A stretch of 64,000 nucleotides of DNA from an uncultured Agathobacter sp. (GTDB taxonomy: Bacteria > Bacillota > Clostridia > Lachnospirales > Lachnospiraceae), in the NCBI GenBank assembly GCA_910587655.1, contig CAJUND010000002.1, forward strand, positions 159,931 through 223,930. Reading direction: 5' to 3'. Positions 53,201 to 61,233 of this stretch are shown here, one piece after another. A model generated the notes under the pieces. It did not search any database. It was not told where the DNA came from and saw only the letters and a list, made by a program, of their open reading frames with translations. How positions within the stretch are numbered: position 1 is the stretch's first letter; the number at the start of each line of letters is the position of its first letter. Both the position numbers and the translations under genes were made by a program.

Positions 53201-56200
53201 ATGATTAAAAGTATAAAAAAGGCACTGGCGCTTTTGCTGTCAGTCACAATAACAATTAATACAACAGATTTTAATTTATATGCAGCAGAAATTGGGGGAA
53301 CTGTACCCCGGGAAAGTTCTGAAGCAGTAACAGAGAACGGGGATACCGGCATAACGCCTGTAGAACAGACGCAGGAACCAGTTCAAAAAGATTTGGAATC
53401 AGTATACGAAGCAGATAATTTCAGGGTGGTTTTCAGTCTTACAGATGAATGGGATAATGGGTATAATGTTCTTGTAAAAATAGAAAATACGGGTGATACA
53501 GTAATCCAGAACTGGTATCTGGAGTATGATGCTTATTATGAAATTACAAATTTATGGAATGCAGAAATTTATGAGAGTACAAAAGAAAAAAGTACAATAA
53601 AAAATGCAGGCTGGAACCAGGATATTGCCGTAGGTGAATCTGTTGAATTTGGCTTTACTGCTTCCGGAGTTTTCGGGGGATTTCCGACAGCATACAGGAT
53701 GCCGGAAGAAAGTACGGAAGTAAAGTCAGAGGAGTATCTGATTGAATACCATACGGAAAATGACTGGGGAAGCGGATATACTGGTAAAATCACAATTACC
53801 AGTAATACAGAAAAAGAACTGGAAGACTGGATACTGGAATTTGATTTTGACAGGAATATAAGCAGTATATGGAATGGTATCATAGAGTCACATACGGATA
53901 ATCATTATGTGATAAGGAATTCCGGCTATAATGCAAATATCAGGCCGGGGCAGACAGTTTCTGTCGGGTTTAACGGTGACGGGGGAAAACGGGAGGATAC
54001 TCCTGGCGGATATAAACTTTATTCTTATCGTGCAGACAGTAAATACATTGAGTTACCAGATGGAAAGATTGAAAAGGAATATCTGTATAAAAAGATATAT
54101 CCGTATCTGATGCAGAAAGGAATATCAATAGAAAATATCAGACTGTCGGACGATTTTGATTCAGATGGTTTAAACCTTGAGCAGGAATTTATGTATGATA
54201 CGAATCCTTTTTCCGGGGATACGGACGATGACGGACTCAGTGATTATGATGAAATTAACCGTTATGAAACAAATCCTTTGAAGTGGGATACAGATGAAGA
54301 CGGAATGGGAGACGGGACAGAAATAAAGAGCGGCTTAAATCCGCTGGACAGGGATTCGGATGGAAATGGCGTGCATGATGGAGAGGAAACGGTAACGCAG
54401 TCGGTCACATTTGATAATACCTGCCGAAAACAGCTGGAAGATACGGACAACCTCCCGGTAGTGCAGATAACGGGAAAGGGGGACTACAGTACAAAGCTAA
54501 CCGTCCGGAAGGTGGAAAATGACGCTGCGGTTCTGGATATTGATGCTGTTGTGGGAACTCCTTATGATTTTGTGCATGAGGAAGAGTTAAAGTTTGAAAA
54601 GGGTGAACTGACTTTTAAGGTAAAGGGTAAAATTTTACAGGAGCATAAGCTGGAAGACCTTGCAATAGCATATTATAATGACGATACGAATGTGCTGGAA
54701 TTATTAAAGAGCACATATAACAGAGAAGAAAAAACAGTTAGCGCAGAAGTGACGCATTTCAGCCGCTATATGCTGGTAAGCGTGCCGGATTATTTTTTCA
54801 ATATAGACAGTGGAAATGAAAGCAGTATCATTGAGTCCGGGAAAGCCGATGTGGTATTTGCTGTTGATACAACGGGTTCCATGTACGACAGCATTCAAAA
54901 TGTAAAAAATAATATCGGCCAGTTTGTGTCAGAACTGGATAAAAATAAAGTGGATATACGCCTTGGTCTGATAGAGTTTAAGGATATCTATGCAGACGGG
55001 AAAAGTTCAACGAAAAGTCATGGATGGTACAGGGATGTATCCTCGTTCCAGAAAGAACTGGCAGCATTATCTGTTTCCGGGGGAGGCGGGGACGGACCGG
55101 AAACATCTGTTGATGCACTGGACTGTGCAGGAAAAATGAAATACCGTACCGGCGTGAAAAAATATATTATTCTGCTGACGGATGATATTTACCATAACGG
55201 CACGTCTGCTGATACATGGTTTACAATGGATGACGAAACGGATGCGCTTGTACAGGAAGAATTTGTGGTTTCCGTGGTTACAAGAACCAGATGTTATCCA
55301 TGGTATGAACAGCTTGTCAGCCGCACAGACGGAGTGATGGCTGATATTTTTGAAAATTTTGCTGATTCCATTACTCCGCTGGTTTTAAAGATGAAAGACC
55401 AGGTCAACAGCGGATGCTGGATCCGGCTGTCTAACGGGTCGGTGGTATGTCTGGATAAAGATCCCCGTCTGGAGGATGCGGATACTGACACGGATGGAGA
55501 CGGAATTCCGGATGCCGAAGAGCTGGGGGACAGTTACCAGGTCCAGGCATATAATCCTTATACCCATAAAGTGCAGTTCATTGATACGTGGAGGTTCAGC
55601 AGTGATCCATCCAAAAAAGATACCGACGGTGACGGGATTGATGATGCAAAGGATTTAAGACCGGCACAGTTTGACGTTACCATATCATCAGCCGATGATT
55701 ATGTAATATTATTTAATACAGGACGCCAGTGGCAGATAAACAGTCATACAGCAGAAGAAATATGGAATGCACATAAAACACTCAGGGAGTCAGAGTATGA
55801 TTTGAACAGGAATTCCAGCAGTGCAAAACATCTGCTGGAGGAGGCGGCAGTAACAATCAATGAGAATGACCTGCAGTCGTTTACCAGGGACGAACTGATA
55901 ATGATATCCTTACTGGATGGGGACGGGATTCGTTTTTATCTGGATTCCAGACCGGTTTTAGAAAGAGAAACGCTGTTTCAGGGCGTCTATGGAAGGAAGA
56001 CCGGTTATTACCAGCAGAAGGGAATCGTAAACAGAACGTGGAAATCCGTATCAGGATACGGTGAAAACGGATTTTTTAAGGGAAAAGTTCTGTCAGAGGC
56101 AGACATTGTATATTCGTTTGAATCTTTGCGGATGCATGATATCTATGAGGTCATTGACCTGGCAGAAATACTGGGGCTTATCGTGGTATCCTCACTGGTT

Positions 56201-56821
56201 GTAGCGGAAGTTGGCATTTTTGTTGCGGTAAATATTACAGCGCTGTCAGGTTATGTTCAGGAGTACGGGGTGCGTGCCGGAGTGAATTTTTACCTGGCGC
56301 TTGGAGCTGCCGGTTCGCCGGCATATGAATCTTCTTTAATGAAGACGCTGGGGATGGAACTGCTGGACGGGGACGACAGGGAATTCAGGCTGGTTGAATA
56401 TGCGGATGAGATTATAAAAGTGGAGGAATCCATCTGGACAAATTCGGATATAGAACGCGGAAATTATCTGGATCATTTATGCGGGAATAATCTCGGACAT
56501 AATTTCCCAGTGATTGACAAGCTGGAAGACCGTGTGATTACCAGTATTAAGAGTTTTAATCCGGAGCTTAAGTCTTATGAAAGGGCGAAGGATATTTTCA
56601 ATAAGATGGTGAGGGATGCGGAGGCGCTGAGTAAGTTTAAAGGTAAGAGATGGGGAGAGTATAATATCACATTCGATAAATATGATAGCAAGGTCCTGCA
56701 GTTTGTTTTACCAGATACAACAGTAAACACGGAACAGATGCTGGGGATCCAGGCCGCGAAAACCTATATCGAACAGTTTTATGATATGAAGGTAATTATA
56801 ACGATTACCACAGCGAATTAA
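53201..56821 (+). CDS. Secreted multidomain polymorphic-toxin-like protein (CBM2, TSP3, VWA, CdiA-CT-type nuclease)
   Basis: A 1206-residue exported protein. Signal peptide about 1-30. Two CBM2-like modules (about 68-170 and 177-271; NAGWNQDIAVGESVEFGFTA and NSGYNANIRPGQTVSVGFNG). Thrombospondin-3-type calcium repeats (about 317-397, again about 754-822; DTDGDGIDDAKD). A von Willebrand A domain (about 547-731; MIDAS AVDTTGSM, GGGGDGPET, LLTDD). A hydrophobic segment (about 985-1020). The last about 120 residues (GNNLGHNFPVIDKLEDRVIT, then SIKSFNPELKSY, ending in VKVIITITT-like strand) match the pattern of PD-(D/E)XK CdiA-CT endonuclease toxins as I recall them. Two putative immunity genes follow. 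The ATG at 53201 has AAGGAG. The nuclease assignment is by motif, not by search. Confidence 0.8.
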   Translation: MIKSIKKALALLLSVTITINTTDFNLYAAEIGGTVPRESSEAVTENGDTGITPVEQTQEPVQKDLESVYEADNFRVVFSLTDEWDNGYNVLVKIENTGDTVIQNWYLEYDAYYEITNLWNAEIYESTKEKSTIKNAGWNQDIAVGESVEFGFTASGVFGGFPTAYRMPEESTEVKSEEYLIEYHTENDWGSGYTGKITITSNTEKELEDWILEFDFDRNISSIWNGIIESHTDNHYVIRNSGYNANIRPGQTVSVGFNGDGGKREDTPGGYKLYSYRADSKYIELPDGKIEKEYLYKKIYPYLMQKGISIENIRLSDDFDSDGLNLEQEFMYDTNPFSGDTDDDGLSDYDEINRYETNPLKWDTDEDGMGDGTEIKSGLNPLDRDSDGNGVHDGEETVTQSVTFDNTCRKQLEDTDNLPVVQITGKGDYSTKLTVRKVENDAAVLDIDAVVGTPYDFVHEEELKFEKGELTFKVKGKILQEHKLEDLAIAYYNDDTNVLELLKSTYNREEKTVSAEVTHFSRYMLVSVPDYFFNIDSGNESSIIESGKADVVFAVDTTGSMYDSIQNVKNNIGQFVSELDKNKVDIRLGLIEFKDIYADGKSSTKSHGWYRDVSSFQKELAALSVSGGGGDGPETSVDALDCAGKMKYRTGVKKYIILLTDDIYHNGTSADTWFTMDDETDALVQEEFVVSVVTRTRCYPWYEQLVSRTDGVMADIFENFADSITPLVLKMKDQVNSGCWIRLSNGSVVCLDKDPRLEDADTDTDGDGIPDAEELGDSYQVQAYNPYTHKVQFIDTWRFSSDPSKKDTDGDGIDDAKDLRPAQFDVTISSADDYVILFNTGRQWQINSHTAEEIWNAHKTLRESEYDLNRNSSSAKHLLEEAAVTINENDLQSFTRDELIMISLLDGDGIRFYLDSRPVLERETLFQGVYGRKTGYYQQKGIVNRTWKSVSGYGENGFFKGKVLSEADIVYSFESLRMHDIYEVIDLAEILGLIVVSSLVVAEVGIFVAVNITALSGYVQEYGVRAGVNFYLALGAAGSPAYESSLMKTLGMELLDGDDREFRLVEYADEIIKVEESIWTNSDIERGNYLDHLCGNNLGHNFPVIDKLEDRVITSIKSFNPELKSYERAKDIFNKMVRDAEALSKFKGKRWGEYNITFDKYDSKVLQFVLPDTTVNTEQMLGIQAAKTYIEQFYDMKVIITITTAN

Positions 56822-56833
56822 AGGGGGAAGAAT

Positions 56834-57295
56834 ATGAAATGTATAAGTACAAGTATTTATTTTAATGTTGGGAAAAACGTTATTGTTGTTCCATGTTTAC
56901 AGGCTCCTGCTGGCTTTGGAGTCGCCTCCTGCAAATTTATAAAACTGCAGACCGGATATACAAAGAAAGAACTGGCTGAAGCCATTATGAAGGCACTGGG
57001 AATAAGTATCATAAATGAGCAGGAGGATGACAGCAGAGATTTCTGGACAGAAGCAACCGGGATAAAAGGATATGCCGCATTTTCAAAAAAACATAAATGT
57101 GTTTCAGTAGAATATGTTCTTGAAAAAGAGGGATATAATATAACGGCACAAAAGCGTTATCCGGACGGCTCATACGGTGTTGACAGTGACAATTATTCAG
57201 TGCGTGTAAAGGAATATCCGGGAAAACCCGTAAAAGAAACCATAGCAGACCAGGTGCTGGAGGCATTCAGGCTGGTGGAAGAACTGGAAGATTAG
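56834..57295 (+). CDS. Putative immunity protein (CdiI/DUF1436-like), copy 1
   Basis: A 153-residue soluble protein with no signal peptide, 12 bases after the toxin stop behind AAAGGGGG. Its opening YFNVGKNVIVVPCLQAPAGF and YTKKELAEAIMKALGIS have the layout of CdiI-type immunity proteins of the DUF1436 kind, as recalled. The C-terminal half (TEATGIKGYAAFSKKHKCVS, YPDGSYGVDSDNYSVRVKEY) is nearly identical to the next gene. In this family the protein would bind and inactivate the toxin's nuclease domain in the producing cell. Role by position and resemblance. Confidence 0.72.
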   Translation: MKCISTSIYFNVGKNVIVVPCLQAPAGFGVASCKFIKLQTGYTKKELAEAIMKALGISIINEQEDDSRDFWTEATGIKGYAAFSKKHKCVSVEYVLEKEGYNITAQKRYPDGSYGVDSDNYSVRVKEYPGKPVKETIADQVLEAFRLVEELED

Positions 57296-57371
57296 GGGAT
57301 AAGAGCTGACATATGCAGGTGAATACGGTATTTCATGGATTAACAATAAAATATTATTGGAGGAGGAAAAT

Positions 57372-57833
57372 ATGCGGTCGGTTAGTGTTGGATTATATTT
57401 TGATACAAAGGGAAATGTTATTATAGTCCCTGAAATACAGGCTCCTGCTGGTTTTGGGATTTCATCTTATAAATTTGTAAAGCTTCAAAACGGATATACC
57501 AGAGAAGAGCTGGGAGAAGCCATTATGAAAGCACTTGAAATTAGTGTTATCAATGAACAGGAGGAACAGAACAGAAAGTTTTGGACAGAGGCAACCGGGA
57601 TAAAAGGATATGCAGCTTTTTCAAAGAAACACAAATGTGTTTCAGTTACATATATTCTTGAAAAAGAGGGATATAGTATAACGGCAGAAAAACGTTACCC
57701 AGACGGCTCATACGGTGTTGACAGTGATAATTATTCATTGCGTGTAAAGGAATATCCGGGAAAACCCGTAAAAGAAACCATAGCAGACCAGGTGCTGGAG
57801 GCATTAAGGCTGGTGGAAAAGCTTAGTATATAA
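57372..57833 (+). CDS. Putative immunity protein (CdiI/DUF1436-like), copy 2
   Basis: A 153-residue paralogue of copy 1. Residues 1-68 differ at many positions, whereas residues 69-147 differ at only about six. This mosaic pattern suggests recombination or gene conversion in the 3' part, or selection on the toxin-facing 5' part. The ATG at 57372 (MRSVSVGLYFDTKG) follows GGAGGAGG; a TTG at 57357 is open but unlikely. A second immunity gene is common where toxin C-termini have been exchanged; no second toxin fragment is visible next to it. Confidence 0.72.
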   Translation: MRSVSVGLYFDTKGNVIIVPEIQAPAGFGISSYKFVKLQNGYTREELGEAIMKALEISVINEQEEQNRKFWTEATGIKGYAAFSKKHKCVSVTYILEKEGYSITAEKRYPDGSYGVDSDNYSLRVKEYPGKPVKETIADQVLEALRLVEKLSI

Positions 57834-57857
57834 AAAATTTTCAGTATATAAAAATTT
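57825..57857 (+). repeat. Tandem A/T-rich direct repeat at the cassette's end
   Basis: AGTATATAAAAAATTT (57825-57840) recurs as AGTATATAAAAATTT (57843-57857), separated by two bases. The first copy overlaps the stop codon of immunity copy 2. It marks the boundary between the accessory cassette and the infC operon. Confidence 0.6.
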
Positions 57858-57868
57858 ACATTTCCCCC

Positions 57869-57898
57869 TTGACACAGCCGGATACAATATGATATCCT
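57869..57898 (+). promoter_or_regulatory. Promoter of infC-rpmI-rplT
   Basis: Consensus TTGACA (57869-57874), 18 bases, TATCCT (57893-57898). The spacing is slightly long, but the element is correctly placed ahead of the leader. Confidence 0.6.
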
Positions 57899-57904
57899 TA
57901 AACA

Positions 57905-58044
57905 GTTGTTAGAAACAAGTAGAGTATCCACTCTCACCTAAGCGCATGATGCGACTTAGCGTTAATACTTTTAACATAGATGTTATGTTAGATGTAACAG
58001 TGGATAGTCTGCCTATCCACTTTTTTTATTGGAGGTACGGAACC
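57905..58044 (+). promoter_or_regulatory. infC leader with terminator/antiterminator (L20-leader-like)
   Basis: A terminator hairpin forms from GTGGATAG (58002-58009) and CTATCCAC (58015-58022) followed by TTTTTTT, before the infC ribosome binding site. Upstream, TATCCACT (about 57927-57934) can pair with the same AGTGGATA arm, giving a competing antiterminator. Firmicutes infC-rpmI-rplT operons are known to be controlled by ribosomal protein L20 through such a leader (L20 leader family). The match to that family's consensus was not computed. Confidence 0.72.
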
Positions 58045-58551
58045 ATTAGCGAATTAATGATTAATGAACAAATCAGGGACAGAGAGGTTCGGCTGGTCGG
58101 GCCGGACGGAGAGCAGATTGGTGTGGTTTCATCAAGAGAAGCTCAGAAGATTGCAGATGACGCAGGGCTTGACCTGGTTAAGATTGCACCGAATGCGAAG
58201 CCGCCGGTCTGCAAGGTGATTGATTACGGCAAGTACCGTTATGAACTCGCCCGCAAGGAAAAGGATGCAAAGAAGAAACAGAAAACTGTCGAACTTAAAG
58301 AGATTCGTCTGTCACCAAATATTGATACCAATGATTTGAATACCAAGATGAATGCCGCAAGAAAGTTCTTATCCAAAGGAAACAAGGTAAAAGTGACCCT
58401 CCGTTTCCGCGGGCGTGAGATGGCGCATATGAACAGCAGCAAGCACATTTTGGATGATATCGCTGAAAGCCTCTCCGATATTGCAGTAGTGGAGAAAGCA
58501 CCGAAGGTCGAGGGCAGAAGCATCGGTCTGGTGCTGGCAGAAAAAAGATAA
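58045..58551 (+). CDS. infC: Translation initiation factor IF-3 with an AUU start codon
   Basis: A 168-residue IF-3. The N-terminal domain (INEQIRDREVRLVGPDGEQI, APNAKPPVCKVIDYGKYRYE) and C-terminal domain (IRLSPNIDTNDLNTKMNAAR, VKVTLRFRGREMAHM) are complete. IF-3 proofreads start codons. The ATT at 58045 lies nine bases after GGAGG (58031-58035) and gives the expected N-terminal length. The nearest ATG (58057) is 21 bases away. Rare AUU starts are a known autoregulatory feature of infC. The frame is open upstream through the leader, but that part is untranslated structure. Confidence 0.93.
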   Translation: MSELMINEQIRDREVRLVGPDGEQIGVVSSREAQKIADDAGLDLVKIAPNAKPPVCKVIDYGKYRYELARKEKDAKKKQKTVELKEIRLSPNIDTNDLNTKMNAARKFLSKGNKVKVTLRFRGREMAHMNSSKHILDDIAESLSDIAVVEKAPKVEGRSIGLVLAEKR

Positions 58552-58571
58552 CTTTTAAGGAGGAACAGACA

Positions 58572-58769
58572 ATGCCAAAAATGAAAACCTGCAGAGCAGC
58601 AGCAAAACGCTTCAAAAAAACAGGAACAGGAAAGTTAAAAAGAAATAAGGCTTACCGCAGACATATCTTAACAAAGAAGACCAGAAAGACCAAGAGAAAT
58701 CTCAGAAAGCCGGCAATGACGGATAAGAGTAATGTTAAGAATATGAAGAAAATCTTACCGTACATTTAG
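58572..58769 (+). CDS. rpmI: 50S ribosomal protein L35
   Basis: A 65-residue, very basic protein: MPKMKTCRAAAKRFKKTGTG and the RRHILTKKTRKTKRNLRKP segment are standard L35. It starts 20 bases after infC with AAGGAGG and precedes rplT, the universal order. Confidence 0.97.
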   Translation: MPKMKTCRAAAKRFKKTGTGKLKRNKAYRRHILTKKTRKTKRNLRKPAMTDKSNVKNMKKILPYI

Positions 58770-58794
58770 GATTCAATAAGGAGGATTTAAAGAA

Positions 58795-59151
58795 ATGGCA
58801 AGAGTAAAAGGCGGCGTAAACGCCAGAAAAAAACATAACAGAGTATTAAAGCTGGCAAAGGGATACAGGGGTGCAAGATCCAAGCAGTACCGTGTGGCAA
58901 AGCAGTCCGTTATGAGGGCGCTGGCGTCTTCATACGAAGGACGTAAACAGAGAAAAAGACAGTTCCGTCAGCTCTGGATTGCACGTATTAATGCAGCAGC
59001 ACGTATGAACGGACTTTCCTACAGCCAGTTTATGCATGGCTTAAAGCTTGCAGGTTCTGACTTAAACCGTAAGGTTCTGGCAGATATGGCAGTAACAGAT
59101 GCAGAAGGTTTTGCAAAGCTTGTTGAGCTTGCAAAAGGCGCATTGTCATAG
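58795..59151 (+). CDS. rplT: 50S ribosomal protein L20
   Basis: A 118-residue L20: MARVKGGVNARKKHNRVLKL, the long basic helix with GYRGARSKQYRVAKQSVMRA, and RQFRQLWIARINAAARMNG. It is an early 50S assembly protein and the likely repressor of its own operon through the leader upstream of infC. AAGGAGG precedes the ATG. Confidence 0.98.
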   Translation: MARVKGGVNARKKHNRVLKLAKGYRGARSKQYRVAKQSVMRALASSYEGRKQRKRQFRQLWIARINAAARMNGLSYSQFMHGLKLAGSDLNRKVLADMAVTDAEGFAKLVELAKGALS

Positions 59152-59161
59152 GACAGGCTGT

Positions 59162-59205
59162 GCGCAGACCGCTTTTGAATGAAGTGGTCTGCGCCTTTTT
59201 TATTT
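59162..59205 (+). terminator. Terminator after rplT
   Basis: GCGCAGACC (59162-59170) pairs with GGTCTGCGC (59186-59194), with an inner CTT/AAG pair in the loop, followed by a T-rich run. Confidence 0.9.
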
Positions 59206-59224
59206 TTGGAAAAACGGTACCGTA

Positions 59225-60061
59225 TTATGTCTGCTGCCTGGATTTACTGCGGTATTCCCTGGGGGACATACCCTTTTTATTATGAAAAGTTCTGGAAAAA
59301 TAAAGTCCGTTGTCAAAACCTACAGAATTTGCAATTGCAGTAATGGAAAGCTCGGAGTGTTCCAGCAGGTAACATGCCTGCTTCATCCTGAAATCTGTCA
59401 GGTATTCTTTGGGAGACAGGTGCATGACCGATTCAAACGAGCGGAACAGATGGCTGCGGCTGAGACCGACATACGCGGCGATATCCTCCACGGTAACCGG
59501 ATAGGAATAATTGGCGTTTATATATTCAATGCTTTTTTGTACATAGGTGTTTGCGGTATTTAAAGTTTCCTTTTTGCGCGCGCCCTGTAAAAAAAGCGCA
59601 AGCGTGGTATAGAGCCTTCCGGTCATCTCCACCGCGTGTGCAAATTCATTTCCCCTGGCATCATAGATATGCATGAGCTGCCGCCTGATTTCATCCCCGT
59701 TTACCGTCTGGCGGATATACGGTTTTTCCTTTGTAAAATCAGTGGCCTGTAAAATTGCCGCGGCATCGCTTCCGGTAAAGCCGACCCATGCATATTCCCA
59801 TGGTTCATCGGTATCTGCGCGGTAAATACATTCCGTACTGGGATAAACGAGAAAAGAATCCCCTGCCGCAAGACGGTGCATTTCGCCGTTTGCCTGGTAA
59901 ACTCCCCTGCCCGATATAATGTAATGAATCAGATAGTGGTCCCGGATTCCCGGTCCCCACTGGTAACCGCTGTCGCACCGCTGACAGCCGACATTGTACA
60001 CAGACAGGGAGACAAGTTCTTTTTCAGTTGCCTTGTAGGAATTTTTGTATTTTGCATTCAT
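59225..60061 (-). CDS. AraC-family transcriptional regulator
   Basis: A 278-residue regulator: an N-terminal cupin-like sensing domain (about 1-140; DHYLIHYIISGRGVYQ, LAAGDSFLVYPSTECIY) and a C-terminal double helix-turn-helix (about 175-275; VEDIAAYVGLSRSHLFRSFE and ITAIANSVGFDNGLYFSRTF). Such proteins often respond to sugars. It is divergent from galE across a 149-base spacer and may or may not control it; no operator is evident. Confidence 0.93.
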   Translation of the reverse strand: MNAKYKNSYKATEKELVSLSVYNVGCQRCDSGYQWGPGIRDHYLIHYIISGRGVYQANGEMHRLAAGDSFLVYPSTECIYRADTDEPWEYAWVGFTGSDAAAILQATDFTKEKPYIRQTVNGDEIRRQLMHIYDARGNEFAHAVEMTGRLYTTLALFLQGARKKETLNTANTYVQKSIEYINANYSYPVTVEDIAAYVGLSRSHLFRSFESVMHLSPKEYLTDFRMKQACYLLEHSELSITAIANSVGFDNGLYFSRTFHNKKGMSPREYRSKSRQQT

Positions 60062-60210
60062 AATTCCATTATACAGCCGGGAAAGGCATCATGCAACATA
60101 ATTGCATATATTAAATACATTTCCTTCTGTTCAAAAAGAGTAATTATGGTTAGAATAAATACTAAGCAAATGGAACAAAACAGTAATATTCAGGAAAAGG
60201 AGAGAGGATT

Positions 60211-61227
60211 ATGGCAATTTTAGTTACGGGTGGAGCGGGTTATATTGGAAGCCACACATGTGTGGAGCTGCAGAATGCAGGTTATGAAGTGGTCGTGCTG
60301 GATAATCTGTCAAATTCATCAGAAAAAGCGCTTGACAGGGTAGAAGCGCTTACCGGAAAAAAAGTCACATTTTATAAAGGGGATATTCTGGACCGGGAAG
60401 TATTAAATAAAATATTTGCAGAGCAGAAAATAGAAAGCTGCATCCATTTTGCAGGACTCAAGGCAGTGGGGGAATCGGTGGAAAAGCCGTGGGAATACTA
60501 CAATAACAATATTGCGGGTACGCTGACCCTTGTGGACGTGATGCGGCAGAATAACTGCAAAAATATTATTTTTTCCTCTTCAGCCACAGTATACGGTGAT
60601 CCGGTGCAGATTCCGATTACAGAAGAATGTCCGAAAGGACAGTGTACCAACCCTTACGGATGGACCAAGTCCATGCTTGAACAGGTGCTTATGGATATCC
60701 AGAAAGCGGATCAGGAATGGAATGTTATCCTGCTTCGGTATTTTAACCCGATTGGTGCGCATCCAAGCGGAACCATGGGTGAAAATCCAAACGGCATTCC
60801 GAACAACCTGATGCCGTATATTACACAGGTTGCAGCAGGAAAACTGGAAAAGCTGGGGGTTTTCGGCAATGATTATGATACGCCGGACGGCACGGGAGTC
60901 CGTGATTATATTCATGTCGTTGATCTTGCAGCCGGTCATGTGAAGGCGCTGAAAAAAATTGAGGAAAAGGCGGGACTGTGCATTTACAATCTTGGAACAG
61001 GACACGGCTACAGCGTTCTGGACATTGTGAAAAACTTTGAAGCAGCAAATGACATAAAGATTCCATATGTCATAAAAGAACGCAGGGCAGGAGACATTGC
61101 CACCTGCTACTGCAATCCTGGAAAAGCGGAAAAAGAGCTTGGATGGAAGGCGCAGTACGGAATCAGGGAAATGTGCGCTGACTCCTGGAGGTGGCAGAAA
61201 AACAATCCGAACGGATATGAGGATTAA
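60211..61227 (+). CDS. galE: UDP-glucose 4-epimerase
   Basis: A 338-residue GalE interconverting UDP-glucose and UDP-galactose. NAD-binding VTGGAGYIGSHTCVEL is at the N-terminus. The catalytic YxxxK pair is Tyr149 and Lys153 (YGWTKSMLEQ), with Ser in FSSSATVYGDP. C-terminal sugar-nucleotide motifs include GTGVRDYIHVVDLA and NLGTGHGYSVLD. The ATG follows AAGGAGAGAGG. It lacks obvious partner Leloir genes here. Confidence 0.96.
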   Translation: MAILVTGGAGYIGSHTCVELQNAGYEVVVLDNLSNSSEKALDRVEALTGKKVTFYKGDILDREVLNKIFAEQKIESCIHFAGLKAVGESVEKPWEYYNNNIAGTLTLVDVMRQNNCKNIIFSSSATVYGDPVQIPITEECPKGQCTNPYGWTKSMLEQVLMDIQKADQEWNVILLRYFNPIGAHPSGTMGENPNGIPNNLMPYITQVAAGKLEKLGVFGNDYDTPDGTGVRDYIHVVDLAAGHVKALKKIEEKAGLCIYNLGTGHGYSVLDIVKNFEAANDIKIPYVIKERRAGDIATCYCNPGKAEKELGWKAQYGIREMCADSWRWQKNNPNGYED

Positions 61228-61233
61228 AAACAG

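Noticed and set aside
57946..58044. Upstream extension of infC through the leader
   Set aside because: It would cover the terminator hairpin and give a non-family N-terminus; the ATT behind GGAGG gives the normal IF-3 length.
59905..59925. CCCGATATAATG inside the AraC gene as a sigma-28 promoter
   Set aside because: Nearest TAAA is only eight bases upstream and the site is within coding sequence on the opposite strand.
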